64,000 bases of DNA from Pseudoscleropodium purum (GCA_963969395.1 OZ017798.1:17228173-17292172), one strand, 5' to 3'. Positions 22,440 through 36,769 are shown, counted from the stretch's first letter. The notes: generated by a model from the sequence alone, not told the origin. Translations and numbers: made by a program.

Positions 22440-25400
22440 CCTGTGCACCATCCCATTTTTCCCACAAGTTATCCCATGGTGGAAGTCAACACCACAAGCG
22501 AGGTTGAACAACGCTTTCGAGTGGGAGGACTTATAATATCTATGGTACACAACTCGATTTTGCTCAACATGATTCACTTGACAGATCTACAATCTATTTG
22601 GAATCATCTGAAAAGCATGTGTGATGTTCATAGTTCTTCTAGATGCCTCTCTTTCAAAGAGTAGTTCTACTCTATCAAACTCTTAGAGGACAAAACCATA
22701 AGTGATCATTTACAATAGATCAACCTCTTGTCACGTAGTTAGCAAATCTAGGGATAGCTACGTTAGACGAAGATCTAGTAGATCAAACACAAAACAATTT
22801 ACCCAAGAGTTGGAACACCTTTAAATAAATTTAGAAGGGAGGAGAACGCTCCTCTTTGTTTCCCAAATTAGAAGGTCTCCTTCTTTAAGAAGAGATCACT
22901 TGTAATCTAGATAAGCAATGCACTAAGGTAGAGGAGATTCATTTGATTAGAACCAATAGACCTCCCTTTTGCAATTTTCAATTTTTTGGGGCGTGGCTGC
23001 TTCAATCGTGGGTGTGGATCTTTACTTGGTGTGTTTACAACAACCTACCCAACATGCCTAGCCATTCTTGCTTCCCAGACCATTTATTGCCATCACTATA
23101 GTAAACCTGGCCATTTTACCCGTGCCTGTGTTCGTGTCACACTCGAGGAGCGTATAAAGGTGATGACCCTCCAACTCCACAATCTTCCACGGCTACAACG
23201 TAGCATTACTACATCAGATTAATTTAACGAAAATAGAGGAGTATGAAGACAACAACCAACATTTAGATCACAACTTCGATACCTTATCCACACACACACA
23301 AGATTACTTTGATGCATTTCCTGAGGATACAATGCCTAAAGAAGTCGTAAATTCCTACATCATTTCTGCAATTACCAAAGACAATTGGTTTCATGATTCT
23401 AGAGTGTCTTTTCATATAATAGAGAATTCTAGTCTTTTTAGCCACATTGTTCCCTCTTCCATCCCATATATTAGAGCTTCTAGGGGACAATTCATGCCAA
23501 TAGTCATCCAAGGCTTTGTAATGCATACTACTGCTTCTATGGCAATAAAGGACATCCATAACATTTTATTCATGCCAGGTGCTACTACTAATAATTTTTT
23601 TTGTAGGAAAATTGACAGATGCTGGCTATTGTACGTTATTCGAATCCAAGACATGTAACATTTATGACAATCAACATCCCGATACAATATTTCTTCATGA
23701 AATCAAAGATCCTAAGAACAACCTCTATAGAGTTGTTAATCTTTTTAGTACTTAACATCAAATTCATGAACCTATAGCATCTACCTTACTAGACAATTCT
23801 TTACCATCTACACCACGTGATAGCTTCTATTCTGTTACTTCACAAACCTTAGAACCCATTTCCAATATCCTAGCTACACATATGCCACTACTGAGTCCAC
23901 TTGACTCTAGCTAGCATTCAACTCAACTTGTCCTAGCTCAAATTCAACTATGGCATCAAAGGGTTGGCTACTTGAATTTTCAAAGCCTCTATCTTATGAC
24001 TACATGAAACTTGGTTACAGGAATCCTTGCAATACCATTGATCAAACATGTTTGCCCCACTTGCATGTTAGCTAAACTTCCCAAAGATCGAGTTTCAAAA
24101 CAACGACGAATTCCTATCACTTATAAACTTCAGCTTATTCACAGTGACTTATGTAGCCCTCTTCCCATCACCTCATGCAATGGCGACTGGTATATTCTTA
24201 CCTTTATTGATGACTTCTCCCAAAAAACCTAGCTCTATTTTTTCATTGATAAATCCTAGACACTCAACTATTTAAAGCAATTTAAAGTTTTAGTTGAATC
24301 TCCTACCATGCATATTAAAACATTCAAGAGCAATTGAAGAGGAGAATATCTCTCCAACAAATTCAACTCTTACCTAACTAGTCAAGGAATCTCACATCAG
24401 CTCACTACTGGTTATTCTCCACACCAAAATAGTGTGGTTGAATGTACGAACCGTACCCTTCTTGAAGGCATTCGTAGTGTTGTAACTGAAATATAGATCC
24501 CTAAGGTCCTATGGGAAGAAATAGCAAAGGCTGTTAATTATATTCAAAATAGGTGTCCATCTAAAGCCTTAACATTGCAAACTCCTAAGGAGGCTTTTAC
24601 TAATATAAAGCCTCATCTTGGTCATCTTAGGGTTCTTGGTTGCATGGCATATTGCCACATTTTGAACTCCAAATGGAATAAACTTGAACCCAAGGCACTA
24701 ACAACATTACTTATTGGGTATAACAAACAAAGCAAGGCTTATTGATGTTATCATCCCCCTATAAGATTTATACTTGTCAATTGAGATGTTCGTTTTGAAG
24801 AGGCCAACTTTAATCTTCCCTCACTTAAAACAATAGAGCCATTGTATGACTCACATTTACTTGATAAATTCTTGCCGATAGCTCCGATAGCTCTTGATTC
24901 TTCACAAGCTTTACCTATACCAACACTACCATTAGTTTGTCTTTCATCACCACTTTATACTCCCGATTTAGCAACTCCTATTCCAACTGATTAACCTTCA
25001 TTACAAAAACTCCCATTACCCAACTACAACGATGTATTTCTACCGACTTCCATAGTTGCTATCTCAAATCTTGTATCTCCAGATCCCATTATTGTACTAC
25101 TATCCGCTCTTTGGAGATCCCAATATCCATACTATTAAAATATCAAACTAGATGGCTATGATCTTTGCTTCTCTACAGACGACTTCAAAGTTTGTATGCT
25201 TATCTCTACACCTCCCATCACTCCCATTCTTGAACATGGTCAAGCCAATGTTAGCTTCAAGTAGGCCGCAACCAACCCAAATGGCGCAAGGCCATGGAAG
25301 TAGAAATGGACTCCATTTGGGCTAACAAAACTTGGGATTTAGAGCCTCTACCTCCTAACCACAAGGCCATCACATGCAAATGGGTGTTTAAATTGAAACT

Positions 25401-26770
25401 TGGGATTGATGGCTCACCTCTAGTCAAGAAGGCCTGTCTTGTTGCCCGCGGTTTTGAGCAACGGAAAGGAATTGACTTTATGAAACTTTCACTCCAATCA
25501 TTAAATGGGCAACCTTAAGAACAACCATAACATTAGCAACAGCTAAACACTAGGATATACATTATATGGATGTAAAGACAACATTCCTACATGGTCTACT
25601 AAAGCAGCGCGTCTTTATGCGGTAGCCTTCGAGATTTTGAGTTCAAGGCAAGGAAGATCTCATTTACCACCTCAACAAATCATTATATGAACTAAAACAA
25701 AGTCCATGTACTTGGTACGATCAAATTAATATAGCTCTCCTTCACATTGGTCTCAAACGAAGCAAATCCAACACTAATACATATTATCTACACAAGGATG
25801 GTGAAACTCTCATCATTCTTTTATACGTTGATGACCTATTTGTTACAGGTAGTTCCAACACACTTATTTCATGGCTCAAGTTTCTTCATAAGGAATTTGA
25901 CATGACTAATTTAGGAAAAATCAAGAAGTACTTGGGTATTACCTTTGAAACTATTTTACTTGGCATCTTTCTTCATCAAAAGGACTATACCACATCAATT
26001 CTAAAAGAATTTGACATGCAAGACAACAAATCAACATCAACACCATCACACGTTTGAAGGCCATTATTTCTTCACCAATAGGAAATCAAACCCCACTTAT
26101 ACACACACTTATTGTCGCTTGGTTGGGAAGTTAATATTTCTCACCATTATTCGTCTTGATATTGCTTATGCAATGAGTTGACTGAGTAGCTATATGGCAA
26201 ATTCTCAAGTCATCCATCTCGAAGCAGCCAAACATGTCCTTAGGTACCCACAAGGCACAATTGATCATGGAATTCTTTATTAAGCTGACCTTCCAATTGT
26301 TATTACTGGCTTTACCGACACAGATTGGGGTTCCTATATACAAGCAAGGAGATCTATGGGGGCTTACGTATTTACATTAGCCAAAGGGTCAATCACCTAG
26401 CAAAGTAAGCGATAGCTAACTATATCTCAATCATCGATACAAAGTGAATACAGAGCCCTAAACAACAATGCGCAAGAGGTAGTATGATTACGCTAGCTCT
26501 TACAAGAACTTCAGCTACAAACAAGCAACAAGTCTACAAATTTTAGTTCCATGGTGCAACCCACGCAGCTAATTCACAATATCATACTGAATTGCAACAA
26601 TTAAGGTGTTTTAAAGATATCTTAAAACTCTGTTTTCTACGCCCCGCACCAAACATATTGAAATACACTATCATTTCATTCGTGAACGTGTCTTAGAGAA
26701 GGAAATTCAGCTCCAATATATTCACACAGATTCCCAACTGGTTGATGCTCTCCAAACCTTTAGGCAAGGT
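22440..26770 (+). pseudogene. Copia gag-pol remnant
   Basis: Gag remnants (22443-22720, with SIWNHLKSMCDVHSSSRC) lead to a damaged zinc knuckle at about 23088-23129 (C-HHY-SKPG-H-FTRA-C, the second Cys replaced by Tyr). A protease relic starts near 23383 (NWFHDSR). Integrase follows from about 24046 (HVCPTCMLAK), with FIDDFS and SPHQNSVVECTNRTLLE near 24418-24465. Reverse transcriptase begins near 25294 (CKWVFKLKLGIDG) and keeps the YVDD box at 25824-25835. RNase H relics (TDTDWGSY, SEYRALNNNAQEVV) lie at 26310-26490. Frame breaks occur throughout. Confidence 0.85.
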
Positions 26771-27404
26771 TAAGTTCCAACAGTATCACAAGGTGTTAGG
26801 GTTACAAAGCCTAGAAATTCTAGGCAATTCACAGCTTGCTCCTACTGTATCAATCTATCTGGCAAGAAAACCCAAATTTGCCAAACCTAATGCTCCATAT
26901 CCTGCCACAAATAACTCTAAACCTCTGCTAAAAAAGAGAAACTCTTATGTTGTGCACCCCTAAAGCCTAAAATTTCCTTAGAGCAATCTCTCCAAGAAAA
27001 ATAGAGCCTTGGTGTTTGTCCCTGTTTGACCACATAGAACCTCACTTGTGATGCTACCGCTCCTCGAGAGTATCCCTACTCATCATGCTGCTTCAGGTGT
27101 CTCAACTCCTGCTACTTCACCGTTCTACAATGATGCACCTTACTCTCTTGATAGACATGACACACTTCTAGTTCATTAGCTCGTTTCACTACCAACATAT
27201 CTACAATCTTGACACCCCGCCGAATGAGTCACCCCAAAAACACCAGCGCCATCTACAACAATAAGCCTACAAATCCCACCAACAAGATTGCCCTAACAAA
27301 TTCCCTCAATGATTGCACTTGCTCACCATTATTACATGCCATCTCTCTCACTTCATACAAATGTGGTTGTACAGATTATTTGCAATTTTCTAATTGAGGG
27401 AGGG

Positions 27405-27583
27405 TGTTGAATAAATCCCTATTAAGGTTTCATCTGCTTATTCTTGTCATCTAAGGATGACTTTAGATTAGTTTAAGATTATTATAATGTATTTAAACCT
27501 ACGGCTAAGGCTACTTAGGTTCTCTTTTGTCTTACGTTATCAATCTAAGACTACGTTGTAAAATTGCAACTAGTCTCCTAATA
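27405..27583 (+). repeat. 3' LTR of copia element
   Basis: Starts TGTTGAATAAATCCC after the polypurine tract and matches the 5' LTR. Its end (27583) coincides with the point where hAT-like coding similarity starts on the other strand. Confidence 0.78.
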
Positions 27584-28281
27584 GTAGAGCCATCCAAAAA
27601 CAGTTGGGCCAACTCTTGTTGATAAACTTTAATTGCATCCATAAAGTCGCAAATGAAGATATCACGACACTACGACAACTTCATAAGATAGTGAATTGTA
27701 TTGACCAACGGAATAAATCAAGCTAAGGACAACAACAAGTTAATATCAAAGAGTAGACTAAAATTGTCACTAGTGCTAGTGTTACTCTTTTGCCTAGGCC
27801 TTCAAGTCATATCTAAACCAATTTTCACTAGCAAAGTAGTGAATTCTTCCATAATCCATTATGCCAGACTCTTCATAGAGATCCAGTAAGTCTCAATGTT
27901 GTAAATTATTCGGTTCTCTTTAGTTTCCGTGAGATTTGCAAGCACTTGCAATTCAATTTGTCGCTTGTTTGAGCAATAGAAATACAAGTAGATGGATTAA
28001 AAGAGTCCTTCAAACCGCGATAGCATTGGAGATTGTGATAATGTCTCCTCCATCAAATTCAATTTGTGACTCATGCAAGAAGCTTTTAAAGTGGAAGGAG
28101 CCCATTTCTCTTTGATTTGGGTTGTGACACCAATTTTAGGACTTTGAAAACTATTCACCCCATCAACTCCTAAAAACACCAAGTTAGAAGCAATCTGTTT
28201 ATGAGAGAGCCCTCCCTCATCTAACAATGCGCGCCTTATGATGCTCGTTAAGTGGTCCGCACTAATCATTAACAAACACAT
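27584..28281 (-). pseudogene. hAT-like (ZNF862/DUF4371-type) transposase relic
   Basis: Read on the minus strand from 28281, the frame encodes LLDEGGLSHKQIASNLVFLG, then CMSHKLNLMEETLSQSPML. After stops and frame changes it continues with ELQVLANLTETKENRI, IETYWISM, FTTLLVKIGLDM and FICDFMDAIKVYQQELAQL. These correspond in order to the ZNF862-like/DUF4371 hAT-derived transposase family, which is common in plants as domesticated or dead copies. The relic has several stops and lacks the N-terminal zinc finger and C-terminal dimerisation domain. It ends exactly at the copia 3' LTR, and I could not find its continuation on the other side of that element. Confidence 0.65.
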
Positions 28282-28999
28282 TTAGGAAATCAAGAACAAA
28301 GGCGCAAATTTGCAAGAAGAGAAACCCTACTAAATCCTCCTTGTGAAATGGACGGTTGGGATTGAGTTGCCTAACTATAGGTCAACGGCTTAGATTGAAC
28401 CTCATTAAAATGTAGCATGCATTAGCAAAATAAGCATGGAGTAAAAAGAGACTTCTTCAATCATTGACATGTAAATTGGCTCAAATCTCCATTTTAAGAA
28501 AAAAATTCACCATACACAATATAATACATTTTGCTTAGGTTTGCATTTGGTAGAATTGTAATGCAAATTCGTTGCTTGGGACCTAGTGTAAAGCAGCCCT
28601 TCTTACTCTAAGGTGGAGGCACCAATAACTGATCAAATAAGCAATTTGGGAGTAGTCTGCATAGTATGAGTTGGTAGATATTTTTCCCATGTAGAAAGAT
28701 AAGAAATACCAAGATTGCAAATTTTCAAATTAATATTCCAAAAATTGAAATTTTAGTGCATTTCGGAAGGCAAAAGAACTCTTGACTCCAAAACAATGTC
28801 TAAAGTCTTCCAATTCTAATCAACTAAAGATTGTACTTTCTTATTCACTACTTTAGATAATGTATGTTATGTTTAATCTTATTAGTTTCAACTTGAGAAA
28901 GGACATAACAAACAAATTTCAAGCTTGAGATCTGGCTAAGGTTCAAGGTTGGAAATAGCACACTGTCCAAGTTGGGTACAAGGCGTGGTTGGTTTTGTG
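28282..28999. other. Spacer between hAT relic and partial arm copy
   Basis: No gene seen. The part nearest 28282 may hold further decayed transposase sequence on the minus strand. Similarity to the arm begins only near 29000. Confidence 0.35.
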
Positions 29000-29389
29000 C
29001 TTCCACCTTAAGTCGAGATTTTTGTTCGCGGTTCGTTTCCATGTGAATTGAAGGGCAGAAAGACAGGCGCATTCCCCATTCTTGTGATTTGTAGTTCGGA
29101 ATTCTTTTTGTTGTCATGGCCACATTCTTTCCGAGAGTCCGAGTCACAAGAAATTTCAAATTTCTAGCCAATTTTGATAGAATGAGCTCCTATAGTTGAA
29201 TCCATGAGAAGCTATTCATCTCGATGTCTAGTTGCTGTTGTTCATATGTCTGTATTCGGACGGCCGAAAGGGTTTAGGGATTAGGGTTTTCGAGATGGAT
29301 TCCGTAATAGAATTTGTGTCTGGTCTAAAGCGAAGTTCTGGTCCATTTTAGGAAGCTGTATACATGGGAAATTATTCTTGCTCAAGAAA
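29000..29389 (+). repeat. Diverged, internally deleted direct copy of arm sequence
   Basis: Matches 35650-35850 (shared text such as GAATTGAAGG and AGAAAGACAG) and then jumps to the equivalent of about 36680-36880, including the telo-box (GGGTTTAGGGATTAGGG) and the ATG of the small ORF. About 0.8 kb of the arm is missing between. In the small ORF, codons change mostly silently before TTG becomes TAG. It is an older, separately decayed duplicate in direct orientation to the right arm. Confidence 0.7.
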
Positions 29390-29530
29390 GGAAGGCAATT
29401 GCTATCCGTAATTTCAATGGTTACAATTGCAAGTTTTGCACCATGGATTTCAGTATTTTGACCTTGCAGGTTTGGAGTGCAAAAAGTATTCCATAGATAG
29501 CATCATGTTGCAGTGGAAAGAGTTGCATAG

Positions 29531-29727
29531 TATTATAAGAACCCCGTGTTTTAAGTGACGAATTTTAGGTGACATTCAATATAACAAGTCATGTTTTTAT
29601 GTCAACAATAATGTTTGCCATAATGCCAAGATGTTATGGCGGACATTATTGTTGACATAAAAACATGGGTTGTTACATCAAATGTCACTTAAAATTTGTC
29701 ACCTAAAACATGTGGTTTCTTATAGTA
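29531..29727. mobile_element. CACTA-type foldback MITE, right arm
   Basis: Mirror copy of 15343-15539, apparently identical in reverse complement, including its decayed ends. It duplicated with the arm and did not insert independently. Confidence 0.7.
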
Positions 29728-32700
29728 TCTCGCATTTGTACTTTGATTTGTCTATTACTCACATGTGTGTAGTGCCATGACAAAGAAACTAGGCAATACA
29801 TCTTTGTTACACAACAAGATTTCCATAACGTGCAAGACACTGTTGAGTGATAGTTTGTAGGTTTAATATTTTCTAATTTCTTTTTGGGTTTGTAGATTTT
29901 TTGCTCTTGTATTTTTCATTTTGTTTTTTCCTTGGAATTTCAATAGTGTCTACTTATTTGGAATTATATTCAATAGTATAAATTCTATTCAATTAGACAT
30001 ATTCTTTAGCTTACTAGAACATTAAAACCCTAGAATCTAGTGGCAAATGACATCCCACACATAGATGCCCCAAAAGTGATAAATCTAGCTTTACTTTCAA
30101 CAAACAGATTTATTATGGACAAGTCAAATAGAATAAATGGCCATATAGATAAGGCAAATGATATTTTGCCCGACAACAAAGGACAAAAGTTCAAAAAGTA
30201 TAAAAAGGTAGAGTGATTTGGACCAAAAGGATACAAGAAGCACAAATCAACCTAAAGATGGAGGGTGACAAATAGTAGATGGGATTCTATGGCAAACAAG
30301 AGATTGTGGAAGGCTATGGTAAGATAAATTCCAATACTCCAATGTCATTGGGTACTTTATAGATGTCTAATGTCCGGATAAACTTGATATCTACACTAAT
30401 TGAAATATACAAATAACATCAATACTTCATCTTCTACTTAATCTTGTACCTTTCATAACACTCATTTCTATGGTCAATCATTTAATCATATTTTAATTTC
30501 AATATCATAGCTTTTTATTTTTTAAAATACACCAAGACAATACACATTCAATTCTACTTAGACAATTGCCTCAATAATTTTAAGACCTATCAATGCCATT
30601 GAAATAAGTTTACCCAAATCACATGCAAACAAAAAAAATTAATCTCTTCTTGACATGAATAATCTCAATATACCAAAAAAAAATTTATTTTCAATCTATC
30701 ACCCCATTTCAAACTCAATTTAGAAAATCTCCAAAACACAATTGGACAACTCTTAGTCCCACTACTTGACCACCTGTTGAAGGAGGATAATGACCTATTC
30801 GGAAACTACCCTATTAGTATAATAAGTTCGTTCCAAGGGAGATTGTCAAGTAGGAAATTTATGCTAATGGAATTAATTCCTAAAATAGGAAGTACAATTC
30901 CAAAATAGAAGACTACGACCCAATTTGAACAATTAATAACCACTCAATCTACAATGACATTGTATAATTCACTCACACATAGTTTGGCTAACACCATCAT
31001 ACTCCGTTCTCAAATAATTCCATAAACACATGTGCACATTAAATCATTCATTAAATCATACACAATGAAACACTCAATTTGGTTTGAACATGTTTCTTAT
31101 TTCCGAATTGGTGAACAAATCACCATTGATACAAAAATTAAGTTCACAGCACTTGATTTTCAACATTTCACTTGCTTTTGCTCTAATTCCTTCCAAGTCC
31201 TTTCTTCTACTTTCCAACTGGGACTTAGATTCTTAACTCCAACTACCGCTTCTATCAAGCTCAATTTAACTTCAGCACAATCTCACCAACCAAATCTTCA
31301 TCTCACAATCTCGTCAATTTCTCATTCACTCAGTAAACTTCTTCATTTTCCTGCACACACACACCGAACTGCACCAACTAGCACACACTTCGCTTCCTTC
31401 CAACTCCACCTATTAGGATTCACACATTCCTAATCCAACAATCACCATCACAATCTCCATCCTCATTCACGAATTTCACTCTGCACAATTCCAACTTCCA
31501 CTCTTTCTGCCCGCATCCAACTTGGACTCAAACCATTTCACTCTCGATTCCCATTAAACATAGTAAATTTCCTTCTCAATTATCCAATGACAGATTTTCA
31601 ATTTGCACTCACGTCCAAACATCATACACAAGCCTCTCCGACTTGACACAAATTCTCATACACACCAAACAATCAAACACACATTCATGAAAACAAAAAA
31701 AAACGCAACTCATGGCTGGGACTCGCAGCGGACTCTCCTTCAACACTAGGTAAAATCAAATAGCTTCAAAACCGGACCTAATAGGATCCAAACTGGCGGT
31801 TACCAAAACTACAATGACACTCAACTAACCACCAACTTGGAACCGCCTCAACCTATACAACCGCAATCCGACTTGGCAAGCTGTACCATCTCTAAAAATC
31901 TCCCAATTGGCAATCAACTACTGCCAAATGTTCCGACTTAACCCCAATTGCAAATCGCCTCTGTTCACACCGACTTGGACCCATGCACAGTCTTCACCCA
32001 CTTTAATTACTCACCCAACTTGGCAATTCCATCACAAAATAGCATGAATTCCCACTAAAAATTACAAAACACACACAATTTGCATTCAAAAACACTTCCA
32101 AAAAATCAAAATTCACACCCTAATAGGCTATTTACACCACCCATGCAATACATTATCAAATATATCCCCTATGACACTTGTCTATTTACAAATATTGTTG
32201 TATTAATACATACAATTACATGTCAACTAAATTACATCTCTCCACATTCACATTACATACTCTAGCATTCATTGTCACTTTTCATATTAATTTCTATACA
32301 AGGCCAACTTGTAATTTCTTTAGATATTTAAACAAACATATAAAATATTCTTACATTTGCATTTTAATTCAAATACATTGTATCAAAAATGACACTTTCA
32401 TCAAACCAATCAATTTACAACTACTACTCCTATCATATATTACTCACATTATCATTCATATTTTAAAACAAAACACCAAATTGAATCTAAGACATAGTTC
32501 ACAATTACTACATCAAACATCAACATATTCATCACCATCAAAATCAATGACATAATCAATCATAGACTATATTTGTAAGAACAATACATCAATATAAAAA
32601 ATTACATTCCAAAATGAGTTTAATTCTAATTTGTCCACTATAATATCTCAAGATTCATACAACAAAGTACACTTACCTTATGACGAAACTTATGGAGGTG

Positions 32701-35671
32701 CTAGACAAAGTTCTATACAAGGCAAAAAAAATGACTTGGTTCTTTTATCTATTCCTATCAAGAGACTTTCAAGAAAACACTGGTAATGAAGTTCTCTACT
32801 CAAAGTGAGTTGAATCAAAGCTAATTTGGAAAGAGCTAGTACTCGGGGATTTGAGACAAATAGAAACTATAGAGAGGGAATGCAAGTAGGACAATTGTTT
32901 GTCACTAAGGTTGAAGTAGGAGCTAAAAATCATGACATAAGTGTGTTTGAAGAATACTTGGATGGTTGTCTTATGGTTGTGAAAAAATCCTTATGATGAG
33001 TGTATGGTCTAGTGGTTCAAAATTTATGTCACAATTTTGAAAGCTCCAACATCTAATTTTAAAAACACATCTACAATACATCTCAAAAATTAAAAACATA
33101 TAATAAAAAATTATTTTTGCAAATTTAACTTGATATTACATACATCTATGTTTTTGAATAAGTCATAGAAAATTTTATAATTAAACCATGAAGGACTTTA
33201 AAAATACATGTGTGTGACAAGTTTATATTAGAAAATTGTTTAGGGAATTTTTAAATACTCATGTATTGCTTAAACTAATATCAATGATCATGATTCTATA
33301 GGGTGCTTATATAGGGATTTTAGAAATGATAGTCTTGTATAGTGTAGAAATTCAAACAACATGTGTGAGGGACTTTTTTATAATTATTTAAACCTTTAAA
33401 TTTATAAATTCCTTTTATCCTTTAAATAATTTATTTTATTTAGTCTATTTTAGTCTAAAGTGTCTTATTTTACAACCTCTAGAAGTTCTTTCCAACAAAA
33501 GGATTATTTGCAACATAGGTACAACGTTTGTATAGATAATATACTACAAACTTGCTTAAATAGGGGATTTTGGGACAAATTGTATTCTTGCCAAAATTGA
33601 GCCGACATTCGACTATGCATGCATCCAATTGTAAATTTTGGGTATAGCTACATTTGCTGCCTTAAAATCAATACAAACACTTATGCATTTAGCATGATCT
33701 TGATCTCTTTTTCCAACAAATAAGAATCAAGATTACAAGCAAAAACACTACAAGAAAACTATATGTCTTTATGACTATATATTTTTTGGATTATGGTTTC
33801 TTTCATGTGAAATATACATCAACAAGAATGCAATGTCTTCTTATTTGTCATATATTGTGGATTTCTAATTTAGATCTATTTTTTCTTGTATTCAACCCTC
33901 TTGATTTTCATGCAAGATTGTAATAATGAAGAACATTACTATGCACTCATTTGTTTTTGAACACTAAAATTTATGCAATTCACTACTAATTTTTTTTAAT
34001 TTCAATTATTTTTATCAATATTATTATTCTTTCTTTACTATTTTTTAATTAATCTTTTTAGAAATGTGAATTGAATTTTTTTACTAATTCATTTTCATTT
34101 ATTTTGTTTTAATTTATTTTTAATTCTAATACGGAGATCACAAAGTTATTAATGAATCCTTAAGCTATCCAACATCTATATTTTCTATTGTAAACACTAT
34201 GCTAGGATATCAATGTTTTGTCCAAATATGTTATGATTCACTTCTAGTATCGATGGAATTTTCAAAATATTATTACAATTTACGATAGATTCAAAAAATG
34301 CCTTCATTTTACAAAAGTTGCACCTATGGTGACTACTGCATATAATACATTTGGCAACTTCAAGCTCTACATTGTTGGTATGGATTTTAGACTTACAAAT
34401 TATTTTTTGTGTGGTTGAATACTACTAAAGAAATGAAGTTCTTGAAATGTAATCTATATGACAACTTCAATTTTTGAACAAGTTGATAAACCAAATATTT
34501 TACTGCACATTTGAGGCACTTTGGTCTAGCTTAGAATCATGGTCTAATTCCTTTTTACTTATAGAAAAACATGGAGTGCTCTTTTACACTCTAATATCCT
34601 TTACTACATTATATACCTATGGTGATGTTTTAGAGGTTTCTAAGTAGATTTTCTTCCACATTTAAAATCTCCTTCACTTCTCACTTCATAACAAAGCAAT
34701 CCAAATAAAATTTTATAAATAAATTTTAATTTTAATATATTAATAAAAAAACATTTTTTTCATTTGCACAAAAATAATCCAAATTTTTTTTTAGAATATT
34801 GTACATGAGTGTTAGATTTGACAAAGATGTTGAAATAGAATTTTTATATCAAATTTGGGTAGTTCAATATCACCTTGCACCAATCACTAGATGCCATATG
34901 ACACTTTTTGACAGAAATGACTTCATTTATGTATAATTTGACCCAAAACAAGTAAGTCTTACAAAATATGACTTGTGGAATTGGGACTTGGGATATAGAG
35001 TGAAGCAACCTTTTTTATAATAGAAATACCTATTTTAGAACAACCTATATAATGCCTTTATAAGTTGACCTATTGTAGACAACAATTGGATGCGTTGTTC
35101 ATTGAAAAAGATTCTTTGTTTGAACCTCCTTGTCCACTCATCTCTCTTTCTTCTTGACTTAGGCAAAGCTAACCATAACAAGTGAGTCTATGAGATTGGA
35201 ATAGGTCTAGATGAAAAATCCACATTTATATTGAATAAAATATTTGTTTTGAAGAAAAAAATATTTTTCATATGCATTCTTTCTCATCCTTATGTTTGCA
35301 CACATTAACCTCAATTTCTCAATAAATTTCCCATATCCTATAGGATGAAATGCTTAGGTTATTACAAATAAGGTGATAACCTCCATAACCATCACCTATA
35401 AAATCTTCAATAATCTTTGAAAGTGAATAGATGTCATTACAAAGATGTACTACATCTCAACACCAGACCCTAATGTTGGTATTAGATGCAATTGAAGTCA
35501 GCTCTTCAAAAATTCACAACTTATTCTCAAAATATCCAAATAATACATTCAAAAGTGCGCAGCAATTACTTTTCTCTTGCTAATAGGATCCTATAATTTT
35601 TTGGATGTCTATTAATATTAATAATAGTCATGATCAAAACCCTTAAAATGATGGTTATGGGTGCTGCTACC
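29728..35671. other. AT-rich spacer of right arm
   Basis: Mirror of 9399-15342, with no gene seen. At 30775-32136 a segment starts TGTTGAAGGAGG and ends TTTACA with CCACC on both sides, which is compatible with a solo LTR but not proven. Confidence 0.4.
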
Positions 35672-36743
35672 TTAGGTACTTCGACCTCGCCTTGCTCGCC
35701 CATGCGAATTGAAGGCCAGAAAGACAGACGCGTTCCTCATTTTTTGTTGTGCTTTGTAGCTCCGAATTTGTTTCGTCACAGTGGCCTCATTCTTCCGTAG
35801 AGTCCCTGTCGTCATATTCCTCACCGATTTTGATGGAGGGAGCTTCTGTAGTTTGAATTGCTCTGTTTTGGAGTATCTTGGCACATTTGAAGAAATACTT
35901 CCAATTACGAATATGAAAGCGTCCGTTGAATCGAAATCGTTCTCCAATTCCTTTGCTTCATCGAAGAGAAAGTGGTCTTGTGTTGATTTGGTTTATAAGA
36001 CCACGTTTCATAGCTTGCATGATTTCGGCCGAAGGTGCTGTTGGCTCGGGTTTCGGCTTGAACCTCCTCAGCAAGGGAGTGTTGAACAAGAGAATTTCGT
36101 GGCGCCAGACGATTCTCAGACTTGATATTATTGCGGGCGAGACAGCATTTTGAGAGAGGAACTGGATTCGTCGGACCGTGGAGATTAGGACTTGCGCTTC
36201 TGTTGTCACTCAAGAGATCTTTGGAGTCTAAAAACCGACTAATCAGTCTCCATCAACAACAAGTATCTTGCGCGTGGCTCTGGAACTAGTTTCATCAGAA
36301 CCCGAAAACATCGTTACGAAGTGCAGTGCAGTATTCAAGCTCCGAGTGCAGGAATTGGGTCTTGAGGTAGGGTAGATAGGCCCGACCATGTGGTGTTTCG
36401 CCATCTCCCCTTGCTGCGCCACATGTACATTTCCTCTGTTCACTCTCCTCACCTTCGCAAGGGGGCTTGATCATGAGGAGGTGCCGTGGTCTAGGATTTC
36501 TTTCTCGTCGTAAGTTCCAATTTCAGTAGAATTTTGTATCTGCACAAGTTTTGGTACCTTTTGCAGCGTCCTTCCTGACTATTGAAGTGCGTAACGGACA
36601 AGAAGAATCTTGGAGGGTGATGCTTTCACATTTGAAACTTTCTCGGGGCTGTACTCAAGTTCTAGTCCAATTGAATACACTAGAAGCTGTTCATGTCGAT
36701 GTCTAGTTGTTGTTGTTCATACGTCCGTATTTGGAGGGCCGGG
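35672..36743. other. GC-richer stretch without an identifiable gene, right arm
   Basis: Mirror of 8331-9398. Overlapping open frames on both strands are present, none recognised. It is the source or sister of the diverged copy at 29000-29389. Confidence 0.35.
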
Positions 36744-36764
36744 AGGGTTTAGGGTTTAGGGTTT
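36744..36764 (+). promoter_or_regulatory. Telo-box cluster, right arm
   Basis: Reads AGGGTTTAGGGTTTAGGGTTT, ending five bases before the ATG of the small ORF at 36770. Confidence 0.5.
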
Positions 36765-36769
36765 TCGAG

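Larger units (their letters stand above)
21685..27583 (+). mobile_element. Degenerate Ty1/copia LTR retrotransposon
   Basis: A full-length copia with very short LTRs: 21685-21857 (173 bp) and 27405-27583 (179 bp), both starting TGTTGAA. A primer binding site (TGGTATTAGAG, like the initiator-Met tRNA complement TGGTATCAGAG) follows at 21858, and a polypurine tract (TTGAGGGAGGG) lies at 27394-27404. The domain order gag, protease, integrase, reverse transcriptase, RNase H is that of Ty1/copia. Many stops break the frame. The five bases on the two flanks do not match well, so the target duplication is lost or mutated. A foldback MITE is inserted at 21894-22090, and the 3' end abuts a hAT-like relic. 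Confidence 0.88.
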
